From Arthrobacter nitroguajacolicus_D (lineage in GTDB: Bacteria; Actinomycetota; Actinomycetes; Actinomycetales; Micrococcaceae), in NCBI RefSeq assembly GCF_031455195.1, contig NZ_JAVDSH010000003.1, positions 414,055 to 478,054 of the forward strand: 64,000 nucleotides of DNA. Reading direction: 5' to 3'. A program made the translations under genes and the position numbers. Every line of letters begins with the position of its first letter. Within the stretch, counting starts at the first letter, position 1. Of this stretch, positions 24,910 to 33,367 are shown one piece after another. The notes beneath the pieces are model-generated. The model was given only the letters and a program-made list of their open reading frames with translations, made no database searches and had not been told where the DNA came from.

Positions 24910-25698
24910 ATGAACGACGTCGTAAACAGCACCGTTCGCGCCGCTGGCGTGGACATCAAGGACCTGCGCAAGTCCTACGGCAGCAACGAGGTCCTCAAGG
25001 GCATCTCGCTCACCGTGGAACCTGGCCAGGTGGTTTGCCTGATCGGGCCTTCAGGCTCAGGCAAGTCCACGCTCCTGCGCTGCGTAAACTTGCTGGAGCA
25101 GCCCAACGCGGGCACCATCAACGTGGGCAAGTTTGAAGCAACTGATCCCGATGTTGATCTCAACAAGATGCGCCAGAGCGTTGGGATGGTGTTCCAGCAC
25201 TTCAACTTGTTCCCCCACCTCAGCGTGCTGGACAACTGCACCATCTCGCAGATGAAGGTCCTCAAGCGTTCCAAGTCCGAGGCCGCGGATGTGGCCCGCC
25301 ATAACCTCGAGCGCGTGGGCTTGGGACACTTGGCTGACCGTTTCCCGGACCAGCTTTCCGGCGGCCAGCAGCAGCGCGTCGCGATCGCCAGGGCACTGTC
25401 CATGGACCCGCAACTCATGCTCTTCGATGAGCCCACGTCCGCGTTGGACCCCGAAACCGTAGGCGATGTCCTGGCTGTCATGCGCAAACTGGCGCAGGAA
25501 GGCATGACCATGTTGGTGGTCACGCACGAGATGGGCTTCGCCCGCGAAGTCGCCGACCGCGTTGTCTTCATGGACGCCGGCGTTGTGGTGGAAGAAGGCC
25601 CGGCCGAACACGTTATTAGTGCTCCCACCCAGCCGCGCACCAAGGAATTCCTGCGCCGCGTCCTGGACCCGACGCACATCGGTGTCGAGGAAGCGTAG
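24910..25698 (+). CDS. amino-acid ABC transporter ATP-binding protein
   Basis: This 262-residue ATPase has Walker A GPSGSGKSTLLRCVNLLEQP, Q-loop MVFQHFNLFPHLSVLDN, signature LSGGQQQRVAIARALSMDPQ, Walker B LMLFDEPTSALDPE and H-loop VTHEMGFAREVADRVVFMDA. This is the GlnQ/HisP class. ATG 24910 is 11 nt after the permease stop with AGGACAG before it. A longer reading from 24613 only overlaps the permease in another frame. Confidence 0.92.
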   Translation: MNDVVNSTVRAAGVDIKDLRKSYGSNEVLKGISLTVEPGQVVCLIGPSGSGKSTLLRCVNLLEQPNAGTINVGKFEATDPDVDLNKMRQSVGMVFQHFNLFPHLSVLDNCTISQMKVLKRSKSEAADVARHNLERVGLGHLADRFPDQLSGGQQQRVAIARALSMDPQLMLFDEPTSALDPETVGDVLAVMRKLAQEGMTMLVVTHEMGFAREVADRVVFMDAGVVVEEGPAEHVISAPTQPRTKEFLRRVLDPTHIGVEEA

Positions 25699-25742
25699 AC
25701 CCTTCGTTTCAACGCTGGCGCCGCGCATATTGATTGGCGCCA

Positions 25743-25792
25743 CAGAAACGGGAGGGCGACACCCACATTTGGGTGTCGCCCTCCCGTTTCTG
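25743..25792. terminator. bidirectional terminator, perfect 23-bp arms
   Basis: The arms 25743-25765 and 25770-25792 are perfectly complementary with a CATT loop. The outer ends read GTTTCTG on either strand, so it can stop both the importer operon (+) and the DUF559-type gene (-). The inner word is CACCCACATTTGGGTG. Confidence 0.9.
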
Positions 25793-25798
25793 GTTCAG

Positions 25799-26752
25799 CT
25801 ACGAATTTGGGTGGCCTGCAGAAGCACGACGGCGACGGGGAACCCCGGCCGCCTCAAGCGCGCGTTCCAGCTTGCTCACCGTCAGGTCGCTCCACACCAG
25901 CCGGAACACTCTTCGGCCCGTGGCGCGTATGGCGTCTTCGCGGGCCTTCTCTTCGATCACTACTTGCGAAGGCGTGCGTCCCTTCAAGTACTCCGGCTTC
26001 ACGTATTTTTCGCGGCCGTCGAACTCTCCAACCAACCCAACCCCCTCCCAGTAGTAGTCCGTATACACCATTCCCCTCGTGGTATTCACCGCATACTGCA
26101 GCAGGGGCATCTCGAACCCGAGGACGTGTATCAAGGCGCGGGCATAGGATTCGCCGGGTGAACCAGAGTTTCCGGCGCCAAAATTTACCGCCGCAGTGAC
26201 TCGCCTGACCGCTGCTTTGGAGTAAGTGCCGCTGATGCCATCCAAAAGCTGCTCCTTGGTCATTGGCTGGGAGTTTCGCTTTCTGTTCAGCAGGAAATCC
26301 ACCGGGACAACGGCCTCGGCAAACGGAACTGACGCAGCGATATCCAAGACCGTCCGAATCCGGTCCGTGACCAGGAATCCGTTGACCACCTGGGCCCGCT
26401 CGCTTCCTGCGGCTACTAAGTGGCGTCTCACCCCCGCACGCGAACGGCCTCCTCCGGCGTAAGTGGTCAGGGCATGGACAGGCTGGTGGCGCAGGATAGT
26501 GGGGATTTCATGGATCGACGCCGCCGAGTGATGCGAGAAGATAGTTGGAGCCGACAAGCACTCTGCTGCCGCTTCTACATTCAGGGCGTACCGTTCCCAG
26601 GTCTCCAGCTTCTGCCATTGAGGGGCATGGACGTAGACACCGTGCCTGATGCGAACGAGCTTTCCGGCCTTCGCATCCATGGACAGTTGTCTGGAATCGC
26701 CCCCGAGGATGGACAGATCCTTGGCGAGAATGAGTTTGGGTAGCCTTCGCAT
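25799..26752 (-). CDS. AbiEi-like/DUF559-type protein (copy 2)
   Basis: This 317-residue protein has an N-terminal winged-helix-like part (DLSILGGDSRQLSMDAKAGK, LVRIRHGVYVHAP) as in AbiEi-type antitoxins. The middle is SAASIHEIPT. The C-terminal domain shows YTDYYWEGVGLVGEFDGREK, then KAREDAIRATGRRVFRLVWS, equal in layout to the DUF559/Vsr-like nuclease fold. It is similar in architecture to the 16933-17799 protein but distant in sequence. No toxin partner is next to it. A 13-bp direct repeat AATTTGGGTGGCC lies at its 3' end (25804-25816) and upstream (26869-26881). Confidence 0.75.
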   Translation of the reverse strand: MRRLPKLILAKDLSILGGDSRQLSMDAKAGKLVRIRHGVYVHAPQWQKLETWERYALNVEAAAECLSAPTIFSHHSAASIHEIPTILRHQPVHALTTYAGGGRSRAGVRRHLVAAGSERAQVVNGFLVTDRIRTVLDIAASVPFAEAVVPVDFLLNRKRNSQPMTKEQLLDGISGTYSKAAVRRVTAAVNFGAGNSGSPGESYARALIHVLGFEMPLLQYAVNTTRGMVYTDYYWEGVGLVGEFDGREKYVKPEYLKGRTPSQVVIEEKAREDAIRATGRRVFRLVWSDLTVSKLERALEAAGVPRRRRASAGHPNS

Positions 26753-26854
26753 GCCAACAGTCTTCGTCGAAGGCTGCTGCGGTTCGAGGGGAGAGTTGGC
26801 CTATGTGGACAACCCGCGGCTCGCCACCCGAACTGCTGAGTGCCCGGATAACGG

Positions 26855-26890
26855 ACTGACGACACCCAAATTTGGGTGGCCCTCGTCAGT
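26855..26890 (-). terminator. hairpin after menD built on CACCCAAATTTGGGTG
   Basis: A perfect 16-bp palindrome (26863-26878) is enclosed by ACTGACGA (26855-26862) and TCGTCAGT (26883-26890), with a 4-nt bulge. A weak T-run follows. A 15-bp direct repeat GTCAGTTTCCGTGGC (26885-26899 and 26904-26918) runs from here into the menD stop region. Confidence 0.6.
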
Positions 26891-26904
26891 TTCCGTGGCA
26901 AAGG

Positions 26905-28605
26905 TCAGTTTCCGTGGCCCACGGCGGCGTTGATGGCTTCCTTGATCCGGGCATGGAGCGCCCGCAAGCCTGCCCGGTCCACGCACACCTCCACAATGGT
27001 GCGTCCCTTCAGCGGAGACGTGAGTGCGTCGGCGAGTTCCGCCGTCGTACTTACAGCCAGGTGCCCGACGCCGTACGCCGCAGCGAGTGCCGCGATGTCC
27101 ACTGAGTGCGGGGTACCAAAGAGGCGTTCGACGGCGGTGCCGTACGCGCCTGAGTCTTCCACGGCACCGTGTTCCAAGAGAGCGAAGATGGCACCACCGG
27201 AGTCGTTGAGCACCACGATGCGGAGGTCCGGCGTCGGCTCACCATGGCCCAGGAGCAGGCCACCGGCGTCGTGCAGGAAGGTGACATCGCCCAAGAGAAC
27301 GGTGGTTTCGCGTCCACTGCCCAGTGCGATGCCGGTAGCTGTGGCGATGGTGCCATCGATGCCGGCTAGGCCACGGTTGGCGTAAACGGTGGAGATCGGG
27401 GCCTGATGCGGTTGGCCAGCGAGATCCACGTCGCGGATGCCGTTGGAGGAACCGAGGACCAACTGGCCGCGGGCGTGTTCCCAGACGGTGGCTCCTACGG
27501 ACGGACCGTTGGCAACGGTCTCCTCCGCGAGCACGCCATCCAGCGCATGTTGGGCTGCGGCGCCGGCGAGAAGCCAGGAATCCAGCCATTCAACCGAGCC
27601 GCGACCTGCGAAAGCGGCCAGTTCCGGGAGGGTTTCGATGGGCGTTTCGCGGCGTCGGCCGGCTTCGTACCAAGCGACCGGGACGGGTTGGTAGATCGCT
27701 GATTCCACCGATTCGCGAGCCAGCAGTGCGGCCACGGGGCGGGACAGGGTGGCCCGGCCAAAAAGGACAACGCGTTCGATGGGCGCAGGTGACCCGGGAC
27801 CAAAGTGCTCCAGCAACACACGGTACGGGCCGACCGCATTGGGGCCAAAGCGGGCGTTCGAGGACGGCTCTGCGAGTAACGGCAGGCCGTGGGCACGTGC
27901 GAAGGCCTCTGCCACAGGGCCGGCGTCGTGACCTGCGAGGACTACGGTCCGTCGCTCGGCGAGATCTCCGGACGCCGGCGGAAGATCCAGAGCCTGGGGA
28001 CCGGCGTCGTAATGGAACACGCCGTGCCCCTGCGTATCCGGCAAGGCATCCCCGGTTCCGGGAGTCAGCGGATCGCGGAACGCGATGTTCACCTGGACCG
28101 GGCCTGGCGGTGTGTCCTCCAGCGCGCCGGTGGCGGCATACAGAGCCGTGGCGACTGCCTTCTGCGGGTTGTCCCCGGCAGCGACGTCGACGGCGAAGCG
28201 CACGTGATCGCCAAAAATGTCCAGTTGGATGGTTGTCTGGTTCGCCCCGGTGCCGTGCAGTTCCTCGGGACGGTCCGCGGAAATGACCACCACGGGAACG
28301 GCCGAGTGGTTGGCTTCCATCACAGCGGGAAGGAGGTTCCCTACGGCTGTTCCCGAGGTGGTCAGGACGGCGACCGGGGCTTCAGTGGAGAGCGCCAAGC
28401 CCAGTGCGGTGAAGCCGGCGCCACGCTCGTCGATCCGGACATGAAGGCGAACCCGCCCCGCCGCTTCTGCCTCGGCGAGGGCGTAGGCCATGGGAGCCGA
28501 CCGCGAGCCGGGGGCCACCACCGCGTGCCGCACGCCGCCGTCGAGCAATGCAGTAACGGCGATCCGGGCGGCGGCGATGGAAGTCAGAGAGTCCTGTGAA
28601 GTCAC
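26905..28605 (-). CDS. menD: SEPHCHC synthase (2-succinyl-5-enolpyruvyl-6-hydroxy-3-cyclohexene-1-carboxylate synthase)
   Basis: This 566-residue thiamine-diphosphate enzyme shows the N-terminal MenD block HAVVAPGSRSAPMAYALAEA, then RIDERGAGFTALGLAL and TTSGTAVGNLLPAVMEANHS. The ThDP-binding GDVTFLHDAGGLLLG with ...LNDSGGAIF completes it. It joins isochorismate and 2-oxoglutarate in menaquinone synthesis. The start is GTG 28605; no ribosome site, TAGACT 6 nt upstream. Confidence 0.93.
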   Translation of the reverse strand: MTSQDSLTSIAAARIAVTALLDGGVRHAVVAPGSRSAPMAYALAEAEAAGRVRLHVRIDERGAGFTALGLALSTEAPVAVLTTSGTAVGNLLPAVMEANHSAVPVVVISADRPEELHGTGANQTTIQLDIFGDHVRFAVDVAAGDNPQKAVATALYAATGALEDTPPGPVQVNIAFRDPLTPGTGDALPDTQGHGVFHYDAGPQALDLPPASGDLAERRTVVLAGHDAGPVAEAFARAHGLPLLAEPSSNARFGPNAVGPYRVLLEHFGPGSPAPIERVVLFGRATLSRPVAALLARESVESAIYQPVPVAWYEAGRRRETPIETLPELAAFAGRGSVEWLDSWLLAGAAAQHALDGVLAEETVANGPSVGATVWEHARGQLVLGSSNGIRDVDLAGQPHQAPISTVYANRGLAGIDGTIATATGIALGSGRETTVLLGDVTFLHDAGGLLLGHGEPTPDLRIVVLNDSGGAIFALLEHGAVEDSGAYGTAVERLFGTPHSVDIAALAAAYGVGHLAVSTTAELADALTSPLKGRTIVEVCVDRAGLRALHARIKEAINAAVGHGN

Positions 28606-28611
28606 CGTTCC

Positions 28612-28617
28612 AGTCTA
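28612..28617 (-). promoter_or_regulatory. leaderless -10 box (TAGACT) of menD
   Basis: TAGACT is followed by GGAACG and then the GTG start, the 6-nt geometry seen elsewhere in the window. Confidence 0.45.
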
Positions 28618-28635
28618 TTGGCGGACGCAGCACCC

Positions 28636-28731
28636 AAACCCTCACTCACGTCCCGGCCCCTTCGCACAAACCCTCACTCACGTCCCGGCCCCTTCCCCCG
28701 AACCCTCACTCAGGTGCGGGTGCCTTAGGGT
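28636..28731. repeat. three tandem copies of a 32-bp repeat
   Basis: Copies begin at 28636, 28668 and 28700, each opening with AACCCTCACTCA. The first two are almost identical (ACGTCCCGGCCCCTTC). The third has drifted and runs into the stop of the SOUL gene. Confidence 0.85.
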
Positions 28732-29300
28732 TCTTCGACGTCGATCACGACCTCGTTGTGCCGAAGGAACCACGGCTTGAAGGGAGGATCGAAACGCGCG
28801 AACCTGGCAGCCCCTACGGGCTTCAGGCCAGCCAACTGGAGTGCCTCCAGCAGCGCGACACTGTGTCGTTGAAAGGCCGTCGTTGATCCATTTCCAGTGA
28901 ACCGGACCGCGGCTGTCAACGACCCCGGTACCTCACGGATTTTGACCCTGGGTTCGTCGGGGACAGGGGCATCAGCCGCTGTCACTCCGGACGGCAGGAC
29001 GAAAGCCACGACGTAGTCTTCGTCTCCGCCTCCCGGGATGGGACCGCTCTGCAGAACCGGCGCCGTCATGACCATTTCCTCGGACGATGCGCTCTCTTGG
29101 AGGACAGGTGCGGTCATGGACAGCTTTCGCCGGGCCTTGTTGCTTCCGCTGATGTAGTTGAAGAGGTAACGGAAGGCCTCATTTGGGGCACGGTCAAAAG
29201 CCGTGTGCACTTGTACCTCCGCGAGAACATGCCTGGGATACCTACGTAGTTCGAAGTGGGGATAACGCCGGACCAGGTCGTAGGGCTGCTGTTCAGTCAT
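28725..29300 (-). CDS. SOUL-type heme-binding family protein
   Basis: This 191-residue protein is of the SOUL/HBP family: YDLVRRYPHFELRRYPRHVL, then FRYLFNYISGSNKARRKLSM, TAPVLQ repeated twice (MTAPVLQES, MTAPVLQSG) and a C-terminal R..RFDPPFKPWF...NEV. These are soluble or periplasmic-face tetrapyrrole-binding proteins of uncertain role. ATG 29300 is chosen; the upstream GTG at 29315 adds only five residues. TATGGT lies 10 nt upstream. Confidence 0.87.
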   Translation of the reverse strand: MTEQQPYDLVRRYPHFELRRYPRHVLAEVQVHTAFDRAPNEAFRYLFNYISGSNKARRKLSMTAPVLQESASSEEMVMTAPVLQSGPIPGGGDEDYVVAFVLPSGVTAADAPVPDEPRVKIREVPGSLTAAVRFTGNGSTTAFQRHSVALLEALQLAGLKPVGAARFARFDPPFKPWFLRHNEVVIDVEEP

Positions 29301-29376
29301 GGTGCGACTGACCATACGCCGCGGACCCGGAACCTGCCAGAGGTCCGGAAAGTGAGCAAGCGCTCGGGGTGCAGAA

Positions 29377-29410
29377 ACGCTCCCCTATCTCCGGGAGATA
29401 AGGGAGCGTT
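29377..29410 (-). terminator. terminator of the PhoX gene
   Basis: AACGCTCCCCTATCT (29377-29391) pairs with AGATAAGGGAGCGTT (29396-29410), one mismatch. On the minus strand TTTCTG follows. Confidence 0.8.
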
Positions 29411-29421
29411 CGGGGTTTCAG

Positions 29422-31512
29422 TTACTTGCGGAAAACCTGCACGATCGCAGGACGGGGCGCCCGCACCGCACCGGCGGGGACCGGCGCACCTGCAGCAACA
29501 TAGTCCGGGAAGTAGGAGTGGGGCGCGTCAAATGTGCCTTCTTCTCCCGGGTGCTGGACCGCGACGAACACAGTGCGCTCTTCGTCGTGGACGATCGGAC
29601 CACAGGTTTCGGCGTCGCGGGGCACGGCCAGGAACTGCTCCACCTTGCCGCGCTCCGGGCCTTCCAAGGTGACCTTGAACAGACCGTCGTTGTAGCCGAT
29701 GGTGGACGGGGCGCCGTCCGTGGAGATCCAGAGGTTGCCAACGGAGTCGAATGCCACGTTGTCGGGGCACGAAATCGGCGACACCTTATCTGCCGGGAAA
29801 CCGGAGAAGTAGGTGGAGGTGTTCTTGGCGGGGTCGCCGGCAACCAGCAGTAGCGTCCAGTTGAACTTGGTGCCCACTTGGTCCTTGCCTTCGGTGATTT
29901 CGACAATGTGGCCGTCGCGGTTCAGCGTGCGCGGGTTGACCTCCGTGGCGCCTTCCTTGCCGGCCTTGCCGCGGTCAGAGTTGTTGGTGCAGGCAACGTA
30001 GACCTTGCCGGTGAGCAGGTTTGGCTGAACGTCTTCGCAGCGGTCCATCTTGGTGGGGCCAACCTTGTCGGCGGCCAGGCGGGTGTACACCAGGACCTCT
30101 GCCACGGACATGCCCGGAACCGCCGATACGCCGCCAACGACCAGCGGCAACCATTCACCCGAACCATCGAAAGCACCGTCGGCGGGAACCTTGCCGGTGC
30201 CATCAATCTCCGCTGCAGGTGAGTCGCCTGTAAAGCGGGCGACGTACAGGTCGCCCTCGGAGAGAAGGCCCATGTTGTTCTTCCGGGCCGCCTTGGAGTC
30301 GCCCGCCTGGTATTTGCCCTTGGAGACGAACTTGTAGAGGTAGTCAAAGCGCTCATCGTCACCCATGTAGGCCACGACGCGGCCGTCGGGGGCAACAATG
30401 ACGTTGGCGCCTTCGTGCTTGAAGCGGCCCATGGCGGAGTGCTTCCTTGGTGTGGAGGTGGGGTCGAAGGGGTCCACTTCCACGATCCAGCCAAAGCGGT
30501 TGCTTTCGTTGGCGTATCCGGCATTGCGTGTGTCAAAGCGCGGCTCGTCGAGCTCCCACTGACGGGCGGTTGCCTTCGCCGACAGACCATAGCGCTTGTC
30601 GGCGTCGCTGGTTCCAGGGGCCGCAAAGTAGCCGTTGAAGTTTTCCTCACCCGAGAGGATGGTGCCCCACGGGGTGGTGCCACCGGAACAGTTGCCCAAG
30701 GTGCCCTTGATCCAACGGCCCGCGGGGTCGTCGATGGTCTTGACAAGGTTGGTGCCAGCCGCAGGACCGGTCAGTTCGTACACAGTGTCGGTGAGGAAGC
30801 GGCGGTTGAGGGCTGCGCCCTGGACGTAGCTCCACGGCTTGTTCTTGTTCTTGCGCTCCAACTCCACAACTGCCAGCCCATGGGCAGCGCGGCCGATGGC
30901 ACGGGCCTCGGCCGCGTTGAAGCCCACCGGAAGCATGATGTTCTCGTTGGTGTACTCGTGGTTGGTGAAGAGTACGGCACGGCGGTCCTTGGAGTCGGGG
31001 ATCGGGATGATGTCCGTGTAGTCGTTGTTGTAGCCAAACTGACGGGCCTGGGCGGCTGCTGTCTGCTTGGTGATGTCGAAGGCCGGTGAATCGGCGAACA
31101 ACGGGTCACCCCAACGGATGATCGGGTTCCAGCCGAAACCCTCAGGAACGGTAAAGGCGTCGACGGCGGCGTCGACCGGCTTGATCGCGGTGAACTTGAG
31201 CTTGGACTTGTCGAAGCCCTTCTTGGCGGCATCGGAGAGCCCGTTGCCCGGGTCGGCGGTGGCGCTATCAGCGCCACCTATGGCACCGCCGAACACGACG
31301 GCGAGCGCACCCGCTGCGCCGAGGCCCAGTGCGGCGCGGCGGGACATGGCCGCTGAGGCGATGTCCCTGAAGTAGCCGTTGGTGCTGGTGTTGCAGACAT
31401 CGCCAGAGCAGGCGTTATCGCATTTCAGGGCACACGTGACTGGGCTGCGCTTGCCTTTAGTGTGGCCGAGCATGGGGAGCAGCGGGAACGTGCGTCCGGT
31501 GGTTTCAGACAT
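29422..31512 (-). CDS. PhoX-type alkaline phosphatase, Tat-exported
   Basis: This 696-residue protein of the PhoX (DUF839) family begins at ATG 31512 (GGAAGG, 8 nt spacer). An N-terminal region of about 55 residues with Cys (CALKCDNACSGDVCN) precedes the Tat signal SRRAALGLGAAGALAVVFGG. The mature part has GWNPIIRWGDPLF, ILSGEENFNGYF, NHEYTNENIM and FDSVGNLWISTDGAPS. PhoX enzymes are calcium/iron phosphatases acting outside the membrane on phosphate esters. Phosphate limitation control is usual for the family, though no Pho box was identified here. Confidence 0.88.
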   Translation of the reverse strand: MSETTGRTFPLLPMLGHTKGKRSPVTCALKCDNACSGDVCNTSTNGYFRDIASAAMSRRAALGLGAAGALAVVFGGAIGGADSATADPGNGLSDAAKKGFDKSKLKFTAIKPVDAAVDAFTVPEGFGWNPIIRWGDPLFADSPAFDITKQTAAAQARQFGYNNDYTDIIPIPDSKDRRAVLFTNHEYTNENIMLPVGFNAAEARAIGRAAHGLAVVELERKNKNKPWSYVQGAALNRRFLTDTVYELTGPAAGTNLVKTIDDPAGRWIKGTLGNCSGGTTPWGTILSGEENFNGYFAAPGTSDADKRYGLSAKATARQWELDEPRFDTRNAGYANESNRFGWIVEVDPFDPTSTPRKHSAMGRFKHEGANVIVAPDGRVVAYMGDDERFDYLYKFVSKGKYQAGDSKAARKNNMGLLSEGDLYVARFTGDSPAAEIDGTGKVPADGAFDGSGEWLPLVVGGVSAVPGMSVAEVLVYTRLAADKVGPTKMDRCEDVQPNLLTGKVYVACTNNSDRGKAGKEGATEVNPRTLNRDGHIVEITEGKDQVGTKFNWTLLLVAGDPAKNTSTYFSGFPADKVSPISCPDNVAFDSVGNLWISTDGAPSTIGYNDGLFKVTLEGPERGKVEQFLAVPRDAETCGPIVHDEERTVFVAVQHPGEEGTFDAPHSYFPDYVAAGAPVPAGAVRAPRPAIVQVFRK

Positions 31513-31589
31513 GGGGGTGACCTTCCAGAGGGTGTACGAGGTTCCCGTTGAGCTTTTCAGCGGAATCCGAATCTGGGAGGTCGCTCTGG

Positions 31590-32609
31590 TTAAGGCTGGG
31601 TGAACAAACGGTGGTGGTCTCGCGCCAGGACGGAGTGGACGCGTCGCAGGCGGTCCAGCCACCAGTCCCGGCGCTCCCCGGAAGCTGCGTACTGCTCCAG
31701 GAGTCCGGGATCGGCGTGCGTTTCACGCAACTGTATGGCGCCGTCGTCGGCCACCAGCGGGTCCCGGGTGATGTCGGAGGCAAACAGCGAAACGGTGCCC
31801 AAACCGCAGGCGTATGGCAGCGAAGGAAGGGCGGCCGCGAGGGCAAGGCCCGCACGGATACCTACGGAGGTGTCGAGCGCTGAACTGACGACGGCGGGAA
31901 GCCCGGCTTGCTGGACAATGTCCAAGGCTCTGCGCACTCCCCCGAGTGGGGCGACCTTCACCACGATGAGGTCGGCAGCCCCGGCCCGTGCCACGCGCAG
32001 GGGGTCCTCTTCCTTGCGAACACTCTCGTCCGCGGCGATCAGGACCGGCGTCCCCGCGGATGAGAGCCTGCGGCGGACTTCCGCCAAACCGTCAATGGTT
32101 GGAACGGGTTGTTCTGCGTACTCCAAGCCGACAGCTGATAGCTTCCCCAGAGCGTCTACTGCCTGGTCTACGTCCCAGCCCCCGTTTGCGTCCACTCTGA
32201 TGGCAGCACCCGGAAGGGCCTGGCGCACGGCAGCTACCCGCGCCAGATCATCGGAGATGTGCTGTCCTTTTTCAGCAACTTTGATCTTGACTGCATCGAC
32301 GCGACCGAACCGGGCGAGTACCCCGGGGACGCGGTCAGCCGAAACTGCGGGGACTGTGGCGTTCACTGGAATTTTTTCCCGCAGCGCTTCCGGAAACCCT
32401 AGCCAGCCCGCTTCCAAGGCGGCGGCCAACCAGCGGGACGATTCGTCGTCGTCGTATTCCGGGAAGGGGCAGAACTCTCCCCAGCCGCGCGGCCCTTGCA
32501 ACAGGAGGGTTTCGCGCTGCATGATCCCGCGGAACTTCACGCGCATGGGCAGCGACACTACGTGGGCGGAGTCCAGGAGTTCTTCGAGTTCAGGAAGGCT
32601 TGCAGACAT
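31590..32609 (-). CDS. menC: o-succinylbenzoate synthase
   Basis: This 339-residue enolase-superfamily protein shows the KxK catalytic pair in VDAVKIKVAEKG, metal ligands in IRVDANGGWD, YAEQP and IAADESVRK, and the second Lys in LIVVKVAPLGG. It dehydrates SHCHC to o-succinylbenzoate, the step after MenD. ATG 32609 lacks a ribosome site; TACAGT lies 6 nt upstream. Confidence 0.92.
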   Translation of the reverse strand: MSASLPELEELLDSAHVVSLPMRVKFRGIMQRETLLLQGPRGWGEFCPFPEYDDDESSRWLAAALEAGWLGFPEALREKIPVNATVPAVSADRVPGVLARFGRVDAVKIKVAEKGQHISDDLARVAAVRQALPGAAIRVDANGGWDVDQAVDALGKLSAVGLEYAEQPVPTIDGLAEVRRRLSSAGTPVLIAADESVRKEEDPLRVARAGAADLIVVKVAPLGGVRRALDIVQQAGLPAVVSSALDTSVGIRAGLALAAALPSLPYACGLGTVSLFASDITRDPLVADDGAIQLRETHADPGLLEQYAASGERRDWWLDRLRRVHSVLARDHHRLFTQP

Positions 32610-32615
32610 AATGCC

Positions 32616-32621
32616 ACTGTA
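32616..32621 (-). promoter_or_regulatory. leaderless -10 box (TACAGT) of menC
   Basis: TACAGT is followed by GGCATT and the ATG. The hexamer is identical to that of the sulfite reductase promoter. Confidence 0.5.
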
Positions 32622-32670
32622 CCGGCGGCTTTCCGCGCCAAATGATGGCCAGTCGGTCTATGTGGACAAC

Positions 32671-33264
32671 TCAAACGTCCCAGTAGTTCTGTACGCTTCC
32701 AAGGGCATCCGCCAACCGCGTCCCGGACAAGACCAAGGAGCTTTCCGGAACCCCCAGTTCGTCCCATTTGGCCACGATGCGGGTGTCGCCCTCAACAGGC
32801 AGCGGCCACAACCAGAACTGCACAGAACCATCCACTTGTTCATCCCCGGCACTGCCTCCGCCGCCTCCCCGGTGCGTGAGGACAGGTCCTGATACGTCGT
32901 CGGACTCTTCCAGCATGGACGGCGTGGGATGGGCGGCAATCGCCTTCCTTCCGTCAGCGAGCGAAACCCCGAACATGATTCCAGGCAGTCCCGGCCGGCT
33001 GAAGCTTTGCTCCGCGATGTCCCGCCACTCTTGGTCCGATTCGTCTCCACGACGCACGGACCACGTGACATCCAACAAACAGCCAGTGGAGTAGACCTCC
33101 ACCATCTTCACCGCCACCACGGCGCTGGTGCTTCGGTAAAGAAAACCCCCTACGGGCACGATGCCCGGCAGTTCGTCCGACGGCGGCCCGAACCATCCCG
33201 GGCGGATGGGCTGGGGTTGGCGTGGCCGCGACGGCGGCTCGGGGAGGTCGTCGAAGAAGCTCAT
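32671..33264 (-). CDS. conserved-looking hypothetical protein
   Basis: This 197-residue soluble protein from ATG 33264 opens MSFFDDLPEPPSRPRQPQPI and is Pro/Arg rich at first. A beta-rich body follows (GIVPVGGFLYRSTSAVVAVK, YSTGCLLDVTWSVRR) with a Gly-rich loop (THRGGGGGSAG) and FWLWPLPVEGDTRIVAKWDE. The end is SGTRLADALGSVQNYWDV. No signal peptide or membrane segment is seen. The reading from 33348 lacks support; TATGCA lies 6 nt before 33264. I do not recognise the family. Confidence 0.7.
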   Translation of the reverse strand: MSFFDDLPEPPSRPRQPQPIRPGWFGPPSDELPGIVPVGGFLYRSTSAVVAVKMVEVYSTGCLLDVTWSVRRGDESDQEWRDIAEQSFSRPGLPGIMFGVSLADGRKAIAAHPTPSMLEESDDVSGPVLTHRGGGGGSAGDEQVDGSVQFWLWPLPVEGDTRIVAKWDELGVPESSLVLSGTRLADALGSVQNYWDV

Positions 33265-33367
33265 GTTCCATGCATACACCGCCACACGACGTCTGGGGAG
33301 GGCCTTCTGGCAACCGAGAGACGGCAACCGCGATATTCTCGAAGTCACGACTCAATGCGGGGGAATC

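Noticed and set aside
28636..28731. CRISPR-like look of the 32-bp repeats
   Set aside because: Units are contiguous without spacers, so it is a simple tandem repeat.
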